A stretch of 5,607 nucleotides of DNA, from contig CAJQKX010000609.1 of NCBI GenBank assembly GCA_905479025.1, positions 1 to 5,607 of the forward strand, given 5' to 3'. The stretch is from an uncultured Paraglaciecola sp. GTDB lineage: Bacteria; Pseudomonadota; Gammaproteobacteria; Enterobacterales; Alteromonadaceae. Below the pieces are notes generated by a model. It searched no databases and was not told the DNA's origin. It worked only from the letters and a program-made list of their open reading frames with translations. The first letter of the stretch is position 1. Every line of letters starts with the position of its first letter. The translations under genes and the position numbers were made by a program. Positions 1 through 5,379 of this stretch are shown one piece after another.

Positions 1-58
1 CGAATATTATGCTTTTATTAGGACTTTTTTCTACTTAATCGGAGTTTTTTTAATTTGA
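1..58 (+). CDS. 3' end of an upstream membrane protein gene (partial)
   Basis: Frame 2 is open from the left edge to a TGA at 56-58. It encodes a strongly hydrophobic tail, EYYAFIRTFFYLIGVFLI, which would suit the last transmembrane helix of an inner-membrane protein. The stop shares four bases (TTGA, 55-58) with the TTG start of the next gene, a layout typical of translationally coupled genes. Eighteen open codons in A+T-rich DNA could occur by chance, and another frame is also open for about 12 codons, so the call is tentative. I cannot name the protein. Confidence 0.4.
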   Translation, partial: EYYAFIRTFFYLIGVFLI

Positions 59-646
59 ACTATATCGCCCATATCCATATAGGCATCCACACCCAAACCA
101 GCTTGTTAGGAAATTTTCTTGGGGACTTTATTAAAGGTAGTCAACTGCAGCACTTACCTTTTGAGATTGAGCAGGGTATCCGTTTACATCGCAGCATTGA
201 CGTATTCACGGATTCACATCCACTCGTGATTGAATTAAGGCGATATTTCCCCAGAGATATTCGCAGGATGGCGGGGGTGATCATCGATATCTATTTTGAT
301 TACTTACTGATGCAAACTTGGAAACGTTACTCTGGCACTCATTTTAATACTGTCTTTGCTGATTTTTACCAGCAACTTGAACAATTTTCATTACCCGATA
401 ATACCCATTTTCAAAAAGTGGCTGAAGGTATCAAAAAACATCAATGGTTAAATGAGTATTGAAACCTGTTTCCGAGCATTTGTCAGCATTGAGAACCGAT
501 TAAAGCATAAAGTGGTGTTTGCTAAAAAAGCTCAGCTTTTTTTGCTTCAATATGGCGATCAGCTTGAGTCTAGCTTTCAACAGTTCTATCCTGAGTGTTT
601 AGATCATGGGCTGAAATTTGTTCGGTCGTATCATCTGTCACAATAA
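55..646 (+). pseudogene. acpH: acyl-carrier-protein phosphodiesterase AcpH, split by a frameshift
   Basis: AcpH (DUF479 family) removes the 4'-phosphopantetheine arm from holo-acyl carrier protein in the cytoplasm. The first frame (55-462, 135 aa) begins MNYIAHIHIG, matching the MNFLAHLHLA start of E. coli AcpH as I recall it. This supports the TTG start at 55, with a GGAG ribosome site at 41-44. It carries the family's LGNFLGDF segment (residues 18-25), HRSIDVFTD (45-53) and FDYLL (81-85), and ends QWLNEY before a TGA at 460-462. The second frame (452-646, 64 aa) supplies the missing C-terminus, including SFQQFYPECL, equivalent to RFWQFYP in E. coli. Together they give about the usual 190-200 aa. 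The parts overlap by 11 bases in different frames. Family alignment suggests about 8 bases were lost at the junction. A sequencing error or a coupled two-piece protein starting at ATG 452 are the alternatives. upp follows 15 bases after the stop. Confidence 0.85.
564..592 (+). promoter_or_regulatory. possible sigma-70 promoter for upp inside the acpH 3' end
   Basis: TTGAGT at 564-569 and TATCCT at 587-592 are separated by 17 bases and match the -35 and -10 consensus at four of six positions each. Transcription would start near 599, giving a leader of about 60 bases before the upp ATG. Motifs this weak are common by chance in A+T-rich DNA. The case for it is mainly that upp would otherwise depend on transcription through the broken acpH. 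Confidence 0.22.
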
Positions 647-661
647 TTGCGAGAAATAAGT

Positions 662-1291
662 ATGGCCGTACACGAAATTCATCACCCGTTAATTCAACAT
701 AAAATAGGCCTAATGCGTGAGACAGGTATTAGTAGCAAAGATTTTAGAGAATTAGCGAGCGAGGTCGGAAACCTTTTAACCTATGAAGCCACCAGAGAGC
801 TAAAAGTTGAAGTTGTTGAAACCACAGCTTGGAATGGTAAAAAAGTTAATATACAAAAGATCAAAGGTAAAAAGATAACAATAGTACCTATCTTACGTGC
901 AGGTTTAGGTATGTTAGACGGTGTCTTAAGGCTTATCCCTAATGCAAAAATCAGTGTGGTAGGTTTGTACCGTGATGAAAAAACCCTGCTACCAGTAGCC
1001 TACTTCGATAAAGTAGTAAAAGATGCAGAAAAGCGTACTGCATTAATTGTAGATCCCATGTTAGCAACAGGTGGCACTCTTATTGCCACTATCGATTTAC
1101 TCAAGCAAAAAGGCTGCAAACATATTATGGGGCTATTTCTAGTTGCGGCTCCAGAAGGTTTAGAGGCCGTTCAAGCTGCGCACCCAGATGTTGAAATTTA
1201 TACCGCTGCAATAGATGAAAGACTTAATGAACATGGTTACATATTGCCAGGGCTTGGTGATGCAGGTGATAAGATTTTTGGAACGCGTTAA
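662..1291 (+). CDS. upp: uracil phosphoribosyltransferase
   Basis: Upp is a cytoplasmic pyrimidine-salvage enzyme that joins uracil to PRPP to give UMP and pyrophosphate. The 209-aa product is near-identical in length to E. coli Upp (208 aa) and similar throughout. It has [19 protein letters not shown] near the N-terminus, [19 protein letters not shown], the PRPP-binding loop VDPMLATGG (residues 130-138), and the uracil-binding C-terminal segment [18 protein letters not shown] (192-209). The ATG at 662 is chosen over an in-frame TTG at 647. It gives the family length, its product begins [14 protein letters not shown] in register with E. coli MKIVEVKHPLVKHK, and a purine-rich GAGA lies 7 bases upstream (651-654). 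The gene sits 15 bases after acpH on the same strand, so read-through from upstream is likely unless its own promoter exists. No convincing intrinsic terminator follows. The gene looks fully intact. Confidence 0.97.
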   Translation: MAVHEIHHPLIQHKIGLMRETGISSKDFRELASEVGNLLTYEATRELKVEVVETTAWNGKKVNIQKIKGKKITIVPILRAGLGMLDGVLRLIPNAKISVVGLYRDEKTLLPVAYFDKVVKDAEKRTALIVDPMLATGGTLIATIDLLKQKGCKHIMGLFLVAAPEGLEAVQAAHPDVEIYTAAIDERLNEHGYILPGLGDAGDKIFGTR

Positions 1292-1338
1292 GTCTATACA
1301 TATTACGTGTCGCTTTGTGAAATGAAAAATATGTTAAT

Positions 1339-1616
1339 TTTTACCTCAGCGCATTTTATTTAAATGTAGATAAAAGCTTTGTTGATGATATAGGTAAAAA
1401 TCAAAATAATGAAGCCATTATCCTTAAAACGCTAAGTATAGCTAAACAATTGAAAATGAACTGCGTAGCTGAAGATATCGAAACTATTGAACAAGTCAAA
1501 TTTTTAAAAAAATAAATGTTGGCATTTATAAATGCTATTCCTTTTCTGAACCTGTTCCGACAGAAAAGATTCCAGCAATATTAGAAAATCTTAGTAAGTT
1601 TAGGCGTAATCCTTAG
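1339..1616 (+). pseudogene. decayed C-terminal fragment of an EAL-domain (c-di-GMP phosphodiesterase) gene
   Basis: The upp to M23 gap translates into a recognisable EAL-domain tail. Frame 1 (1339-1512) reads YLSAFYLN then VDKSFVDDIG, NNEAIILKTLSIAKQLKM, and VAEDIETIEQVKFLKK. These match the family's YL..FP.D..KIDKSFV, the NDEAIV..II.MAK.L helix and the VAEGVET.EQ..FL motif. A TAA at 1513-1515 interrupts it. The match resumes in frame 3 (from about 1515) as NVGIYKCYSFSEPVPTEKI, equivalent to GCDY.QGYLFS.P.P, and ends at TAG 1614-1616. One extra A in the A7 run at 1506-1512 would join both halves. The EAL signature itself and the DDFGTG loop are absent upstream, and the catalytic lysine before ID appears to be asparagine. 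This is therefore a non-functional relic about 92 codons long, from a domain of about 240. It has no start codon or ribosome site and converges on the M23 gene. Confidence 0.8.
1506..1529 (-). terminator. weak hairpin plus T run, possible terminator of the dsbD-M23 operon
   Basis: Read on the minus strand, ATAAATG (1529-1523), a four-base loop CCAA and CATTTAT (1518-1512) form a perfect 7-bp stem, followed directly by six more T residues (1511-1506). It lies about 90 bases after the stop of the M23-like gene, in the right orientation to end that transcript. The stem has a single G-C pair and would be unstable. The same bases are part of the EAL relic, so the resemblance may be accidental. Confidence 0.25.
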
Positions 1617-1619
1617 TCT

Positions 1620-2450
1620 TCATTCAAACACAAAAGGTAATGATTGATACTTACCAAAGGGTTTTGCGTGATAAACTGCAAAATGTAAATGTGGTAATGA
1701 AGAAAATCCTGTATTACCTGAGTAACCTATTATTTGACCTGCTATAACGTGCTCACCTTGGATCACGGCAACGTCATTTTTTCTCAGATGATAATACTCA
1801 CCAGTGGTGTCATCACTATGCAAAATCACTAAGTAGTTAGCATATTTAGCGTATTTGCGACTAGCACCTCCACGCGTTTGATGTTCAACCAAATCAATCA
1901 CTATACCTGACCTGGCCGCATGTATAGGTGTTCCTATGGGCATAGCAAAGTCTACAGCATACTGAGACGCATCACTATGGCTATACCCGCCACCAAAACC
2001 TTGCACTATGGGAAAATAATCACCGTCAGCATAAGGATATTGATAAACAATATCCTCTTGATGCAGCGCTAGCATATTACCTGGCGTCCAATAAAAAGCT
2101 TCGCCATACCAAATTTTTTGGTATATGTTGATGGGTTGTAATTCAAGCACTTTAACTCGTTGATGCCCCTGAAGCACTCGGCTAAATATGTGCTGAGGTA
2201 GGTTTGTGGTTGCCGTTTTTAAGTTACGGGTGTTCACTTCTAAGGTGACGGTCACCACAAAAGGTTTTTGATTGTAGAGCCAATAACTAACCTGCTTGTT
2301 TTTCTCAATTTTCTCAACACATGCCCAATTATCCATGCAGTAATTATCTGAGCTCGCTAGAGAACTACAAGTAACCAGCACACAAGATATGATTATAAAA
2401 ATAGATGTAAAAAGTTTTCGTATAAAATACCGAGTAAAAGGACAAAACAC
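1620..2450 (-). CDS. secreted M23-family (LytM-like) metallopeptidase-like protein
   Basis: The 276-aa product has an N-terminal signal sequence (hydrophobic stretch about residues 13-32, probable cleavage around LASS 31-34), an N-terminal region of unknown fold (about 35-140), and a C-terminal M23 domain (about 145-265). Visible M23 features are YAVDFAMPIGTPIHAARSG (164-182), EYYHL with H221, GYSGNTG (242-248) and the metal-site HLH at 254-256. Members are zinc enzymes or scaffolds that cut, or help to cut, peptidoglycan peptides outside the inner membrane. The usual H-x3-D first half of the metal site reads Q163-YAV-D167. H158 lies nearby, so activity is uncertain. The start is GTG at 2450, the only one that keeps the signal peptide. 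It lies 2 bases after the dsbD stop with hardly any ribosome site, which suggests translational coupling. The mature part has only two cysteines, C38 and C44. The substrate is unknown. Confidence 0.85.
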   Translation of the reverse strand: MFCPFTRYFIRKLFTSIFIIISCVLVTCSSLASSDNYCMDNWACVEKIEKNKQVSYWLYNQKPFVVTVTLEVNTRNLKTATTNLPQHIFSRVLQGHQRVKVLELQPINIYQKIWYGEAFYWTPGNMLALHQEDIVYQYPYADGDYFPIVQGFGGGYSHSDASQYAVDFAMPIGTPIHAARSGIVIDLVEHQTRGGASRKYAKYANYLVILHSDDTTGEYYHLRKNDVAVIQGEHVIAGQIIGYSGNTGFSSLPHLHFAVYHAKPFGKYQSLPFVFE

Positions 2451-2452
2451 CG

Positions 2453-4267
2453 TTACTTAGCAAAAAGGCTGTTTACATGCTGAGCAAATGGCGCGGCACG
2501 CATAAAACCTGTCACCCTGGCAGTCTCGAGCTCTTGTCCTTGGGCATCAAAGAACATAATAGTAGGCAGGCCAAGAACAGAAAAGCGTTCTTGAAACGCA
2601 AGGTTAGCATCACTGCTATCGGTAAGGTCAATCTGCATCAATACACTGTGTCTTAATTCTTTGACTACGTTTGCATCTGAGAAAGTGTATTTTTCAAATT
2701 CTTTGCAGGCCACGCACCAATCTGCATAGAGGTCTAACATTACGGTTTGACCATCAGCGCTGGCCTCTGCTATTGCCTGATTGAACTCTTCGATATTACT
2801 GATCTTAAGAAACTCTGGGTGAGCTATTGCGATATCGTTTGATTGCCCCTGCACGTTACTGTGACCTATCCCACTAAATGTCTGATAACCATATCCAACT
2901 GAAACAAATAATCCAATGAAGATTAAAAACATGCGGAGACCTTTGAAAAAAGATACGGGGGTATTTTGGTTCATCACATAAAAGTAGGTAAATGTTATCA
3001 AACCAAGTAACGCCCAAGCAATATCAGTAGCAAAATGTGTGACTAAACGCTCAACAAACATAATGGCAACGGCTAACATCATAAAACCAAAAGTGACTTT
3101 AACAACGTTCATCCAATTACCTGCTTTGGGCAACAATTTTCCACCGGTAATGCCAAATAAAATCAATGGGATACCCATTCCCAAACTCAGCACATATAGC
3201 GCACTAAACCCTAAAACTAAATCACCACTTTGAGCGATAAATAGTAAAATACCGGTCAAGGGTGCAGTGGTGCAAGGTGACGCCACTAAGCCCGAAATCG
3301 CGCCCATAGCTAACACGCCCATATAACTACCACTGGTTTGTTTGTTACTCATGGCATTGAGCTTTTCTTGCCACGAAGAAGGTAACTGCAATTCATAGGC
3401 GCCAAACATCACCACTGCCAACAATACAAAAATCACGATTAAAGAGATTAAAATCGCTGGATGTTGTAATCCCGCCTGAAATTGCACACCAGCAGAAGCA
3501 ACAATCAACCCCAACAACGAGTAAGTAATCGCCATGCCTTGTACGTAGACAAACGACAAAGTAAATGCCCGAGAGGTGCTAATGGTTTTACCCTGACCAA
3601 TCACTATGCCGGATAAAATCGGGTACATAGGAAACACACAAGGTGTAAAGGCTAAACCAACACCTAAACCTAAAAATAATAACAGCGTGATAAGTAAACT
3701 CTGCTTACTGGACAACAAGCTAGCTAATTCAAACTGTTCTGAAATTGGAGCCAGAGAGTCTGAATCGGATATAGAGATTTTTGTATCTTGGCCAGGCTCT
3801 ACGACTGAAGCAGTACCCACTTGACTTAGATACACCTCTTTGGTGGTGGGTGGGTAACACAAGCCAGCATCCGCACAGCCCTGATAACGAATCTTAACTA
3901 TGCCATCTTGCACTGAGGATACTATGGGGTAGGTAACATCTAGTTGCCCACGAAATACATCCGATAAACCAAAAAATTCATCTTCAACTTGCTCCGCAAC
4001 AGGAAAAACCGGCAGACCTATCTCGGCTTGTTTAACCACAGTTTTAAATTGTTTTTTATATAAGTAGTACCCGTCTGCAATTTGCCAACTCAGGATGACG
4101 CGATTGCCTTGCTGGGCGAAGTCGAATTGGAACGATTCGTCTACTTGCAAAAACTCTGGTTCGTCAGAAAATAGGTCGGCTAAGGGCTCGGAAGTTTGCG
4201 CGATACTCAAGGACGAGACGAAACAAATACCAAGTAGTAAAATAAAATATCTAAAACTCAAATTCAT
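2453..4267 (-). CDS. dsbD: thiol:disulfide interchange protein DsbD
   Basis: DsbD is an inner-membrane reductase. It passes electrons from cytoplasmic thioredoxin to periplasmic thiol proteins such as the disulfide isomerase DsbC. All three modules and all three cysteine pairs are visible in the 604-aa product. A signal peptide (residues 1-23, probable cleavage SIA/Q) leads into the periplasmic N-terminal domain with the pair in GCADAGLCYPP (C131, C137). The membrane domain (about 187-462) has eight predicted helices and cysteines in TPCVFPMYP (C210) and SPCTTAPL (C332). The C-terminal thioredoxin-like domain has DLYADWCVACKEF (C518, C521) and the cis-proline loop GLPTI (P568). Length and order match the family. 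The start is ATG at 4267, with a weak AGAAG ribosome site 8 bases upstream. The gene is intact and probably the first of a two-gene operon with the M23-like gene. A candidate extended -10 promoter lies about 45 bases upstream. Confidence 0.97.
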   Translation of the reverse strand: MNLSFRYFILLLGICFVSSLSIAQTSEPLADLFSDEPEFLQVDESFQFDFAQQGNRVILSWQIADGYYLYKKQFKTVVKQAEIGLPVFPVAEQVEDEFFGLSDVFRGQLDVTYPIVSSVQDGIVKIRYQGCADAGLCYPPTTKEVYLSQVGTASVVEPGQDTKISISDSDSLAPISEQFELASLLSSKQSLLITLLLFLGLGVGLAFTPCVFPMYPILSGIVIGQGKTISTSRAFTLSFVYVQGMAITYSLLGLIVASAGVQFQAGLQHPAILISLIVIFVLLAVVMFGAYELQLPSSWQEKLNAMSNKQTSGSYMGVLAMGAISGLVASPCTTAPLTGILLFIAQSGDLVLGFSALYVLSLGMGIPLILFGITGGKLLPKAGNWMNVVKVTFGFMMLAVAIMFVERLVTHFATDIAWALLGLITFTYFYVMNQNTPVSFFKGLRMFLIFIGLFVSVGYGYQTFSGIGHSNVQGQSNDIAIAHPEFLKISNIEEFNQAIAEASADGQTVMLDLYADWCVACKEFEKYTFSDANVVKELRHSVLMQIDLTDSSDANLAFQERFSVLGLPTIMFFDAQGQELETARVTGFMRAAPFAQHVNSLFAK

Positions 4268-4309
4268 CTACAATACTTCTTATATAAAGGGAAACTTGGC
4301 AATAATTTC

Positions 4310-4318
4310 ATTATACCA
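4310..4318 (-). promoter_or_regulatory. extended -10 promoter for dsbD
   Basis: On the minus strand TGG-TATAAT (4318-4310) is a perfect -10 hexamer with the TGn extension that can replace a good -35. The predicted start near 4303 gives a leader of roughly 36 bases before the dsbD ATG at 4267. No strong -35 hexamer sits at 16-18 bases, which fits an extended -10 promoter. Confidence 0.6.
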
Positions 4319-4360
4319 ATCTAATAGGCCAATAGGGACTTACAAACCTTAAAACACAAA

Positions 4361-4379
4361 TCTTAACAAATTATTAAGA
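4361..4379. repeat. short dyad upstream of the dsbD promoter
   Basis: TCTTAA (4361-4366) and TTAAGA (4374-4379) form a perfect 6-bp inverted repeat with a 7-base A+T-only-but-one spacer. It lies roughly 45-65 bases upstream of the dsbD -10 element. That is a usual place for an activator site, but such A+T-rich dyads arise easily by chance. No regulator is recognised. Confidence 0.25.
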
Positions 4380-4444
4380 CGGGCCCTTACTTTGTTTAAA
4401 GACCCAAGCTTAAGCAATCAAGTTTCACTATTTCATTAAATAAT

Positions 4445-4473
4445 TTGAGTTTGAGATAAATAGACTCTAATAA
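4445..4473 (+). promoter_or_regulatory. possible sigma-70 promoter for fxsA
   Basis: TTGAGT (4445-4450) is followed at 17 bases by TAATAA (4468-4473), or at 15 bases by TCTAAT (4466-4471), which matches five of six -10 positions. A start near 4480 would put both stem-loops at 4489-4528 and 4572-4601 into an untranslated leader of about 140 bases. The match is modest, and other A+T-rich hexamers are available in this region. Confidence 0.3.
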
Positions 4474-4488
4474 CCAAACTCATTAGAC

Positions 4489-4528
4489 AAACCAAGCAAC
4501 AGTCTGTAACAATACGTTACTTGGGTTT
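4489..4528 (+). promoter_or_regulatory. distal stem-loop in the fxsA upstream region
   Basis: AAACCAAG (4489-4496) pairs with CTTGGGTTT (4520-4528) with one bulged G. After a C-A mismatch, AAC (4498-4500) pairs with GTT (4516-4518). An alternative inner pairing is GTAAC (4506-4510) with GTTAC (4516-4520). The two pairings exclude each other at GTT. It could be a leader RNA structure, a protein operator, or chance. No known riboswitch or leader class is recognised. Confidence 0.4.
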
Positions 4529-4571
4529 CTATTGTTTAGTCCCAGTATCATAACAAACACATTATCATTGA

Positions 4572-4601
4572 AGCTATACGCAACCCTAGTTACGTATAGC
4601 T
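4572..4601 (+). promoter_or_regulatory. proximal stem-loop just before the fxsA ribosome site
   Basis: AGCTATACG (4572-4580) and CGTATAGCT (4593-4601) are a perfect 9-bp inverted repeat. Inside it, after one C-A mismatch, AAC (4582-4584) pairs with GTT (4589-4591) around a CCTA loop, giving a 30-base hairpin. It ends 8 bases before the GAGG ribosome site of fxsA (4610-4613). As RNA it could affect translation start or mRNA stability; as DNA it could be a dimeric operator. Nine perfect pairs make it the strongest non-coding structure in the window. Confidence 0.5.
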
Positions 4602-4608
4602 CAAATAA

Positions 4609-4621
4609 CGAGGCATTTTTG
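4609..4621 (+). promoter_or_regulatory. ribosome site that decides the fxsA start
   Basis: CGAGG (4609-4613) lies 5 bases before a TTG at 4619-4621. The next residues, FKLFLLFAILPIVEIAI, align with the first helix of FxsA, so this TTG is the probable start rather than the TTG at 4532. Confidence 0.7.
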
Positions 4622-5128
4622 TTTAAATTATTTTTATTATTTGCCATTTTACCTATTGTCGAAATCGCAATACTGATCAATGTGGGTGAGCAAATAGGTG
4701 GTTGGTATACTGTAGCTATCGTTATCCTGACCGCTTTTGCAGGCGCTCATTTAGTCAGACAACAAGGGCTCAGCACCTTGATGCAAGCCCAACAAAAAAT
4801 GCAAACGGGCATCATGCCAGGCCAAGAAATGGCTGAAGGTTTATTATTGGTGATTGCAGGTGTGTTGTTAGTTACCCCAGGATTTATCACAGACAGCATT
4901 GGGTTTTTATTGAGTTTGCCTATTACTCGCCCGCTTATAGCCAGAGGGTTAGTTAAAAATTTAGCTCTCAAGATGGTGAGTCCATCCTTTAATGGTGACT
5001 TTTCTCAATACCACCAGCCACCCCATTCAACAGAACAATCTGATGATGTCATCGAGGGTGAGTTTGAACGTAAAGATAAACCACCAGAAAATCCAGCCCT
5101 TAAGGATGACTTAAGAAAGCCAGACTAA
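4619..5128 (+). CDS. fxsA: FxsA family inner-membrane protein
   Basis: FxsA is a small cytoplasmic-membrane protein. In E. coli, extra FxsA relieves the exclusion of phage T7 by the F plasmid (PifA); its normal job is not settled. The 169-aa product (E. coli about 158) has hydrophobic segments at about 3-22, 28-44 and 73-100. It also has family features: the VEI in helix 1, HLVRQQG (44-50), QQKMQTG (58-64), LLLVIAGVLLVTPGFITD (75-92), and a charged tail with VIEGEFERKD (144-153), comparable to FDGEYQRKD in E. coli. The start is taken as TTG 4619 because of the good ribosome site and family alignment. An earlier TTG at 4532 would add 29 residues without family counterpart and would make the hairpin at 4572-4601 coding. 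The gene is divergent from dsbD. In many gammaproteobacteria groES-groEL lies near fxsA, but it is not seen in the remaining 480 bases. No clear terminator follows. Confidence 0.9.
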   Translation: MFKLFLLFAILPIVEIAILINVGEQIGGWYTVAIVILTAFAGAHLVRQQGLSTLMQAQQKMQTGIMPGQEMAEGLLLVIAGVLLVTPGFITDSIGFLLSLPITRPLIARGLVKNLALKMVSPSFNGDFSQYHQPPHSTEQSDDVIEGEFERKDKPPENPALKDDLRKPD

Positions 5129-5170
5129 CCTAAACATTACATTTCAATAACATTTAGCTGAAAGAATATA

Positions 5171-5379
5171 ATGTTTTGTCGTAGCTTAGTTTCAGTATTT
5201 TTATTTGTTTATCAGCTCAAGCATTTGAGATTAAGGGGCAATATTTATATGCGCTTTATGAACGAAGGTCAGCGCTGCAACGACAAACAAATGAACAACC
5301 ATTGAAATTAACTACCCGAACCAACCAAACTGAAACTCTCACAAAACAATACCGGCTGTTTGCATATTGCTGGGTATGA
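5171..5379 (+). pseudogene. remnant of a small secreted protein gene, frameshifted in its signal peptide
   Basis: An ATG at 5171 opens MFCRSLVSVFLFV, the start of a typical signal sequence. One base after codon 5207-5209 the sense continues in the next frame as LSAQAFEIKGQYLYALYERR, where AQA/F is a textbook signal-peptidase site. Restoring one T in the TTT at 5208-5210 would join them into one reading frame of about 70 codons ending at TGA 5377-5379. In its present frame the ATG leads to a TGA 40-odd codons on, without a sensible protein. I do not recognise the mature part. It ends raggedly (YRLFAYCWV), so further frameshifts or truncation are likely. No strong ribosome site precedes the ATG (GAAAGAA at 5160-5166 is weak). 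It lies 42 bases after fxsA on the same strand. The evidence is the signal-peptide continuity alone. Confidence 0.45.

Noticed and set aside
452..462. Programmed ribosomal frameshift in acpH
   Set aside because: No slippery heptamer or shift-prone codon with a downstream stimulatory structure is apparent at the junction, and the family is not known for frameshifting.
647..661. Earlier TTG start for upp adding MREIS
   Set aside because: The ATG at 662 has a better-spaced purine-rich site and gives the family's usual length and N-terminus.
1522..1535. Perfect 14-base palindrome GCATTTATAAATGC as a regulatory operator
   Set aside because: It lies in the EAL relic with no promoter or gene start nearby. 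It overlaps the weak terminator-like hairpin, and its A+T-rich symmetry is probably accidental.
3039..3233. Plus-strand open frame of 64 codons
   Set aside because: It lies wholly inside dsbD on the opposite strand and has no recognisable motif; antisense shadow.
3606..3824. Plus-strand open frame of 72 codons
   Set aside because: Antisense shadow of the DsbD membrane-domain start and linker region.
4095..4352. Plus-strand open frame of 85 codons
   Set aside because: Antisense to the dsbD N-terminus and its promoter; composition is not protein-like and no family resemblance is seen.
4532..4618. 29-residue N-terminal extension of fxsA from a TTG at 4532
   Set aside because: It has no counterpart in FxsA and no ribosome site, and it covers a strong inverted repeat. 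TTG 4619 with CGAGG is a better start.
4483..4680. Minus-strand open frame of 65 codons across the fxsA leader
   Set aside because: It overlaps the fxsA start and the stem-loops in antisense and has no recognisable features.
4747..4971. Minus-strand open frame of 74 codons
   Set aside because: Antisense shadow of the conserved middle of fxsA.
5132..5176. Inverted repeat AAACATTA / TAATGTTT after fxsA as a terminator
   Set aside because: The loop is about 29 bases, the stem is A+T-rich and no T run follows, so it does not look like an intrinsic terminator.
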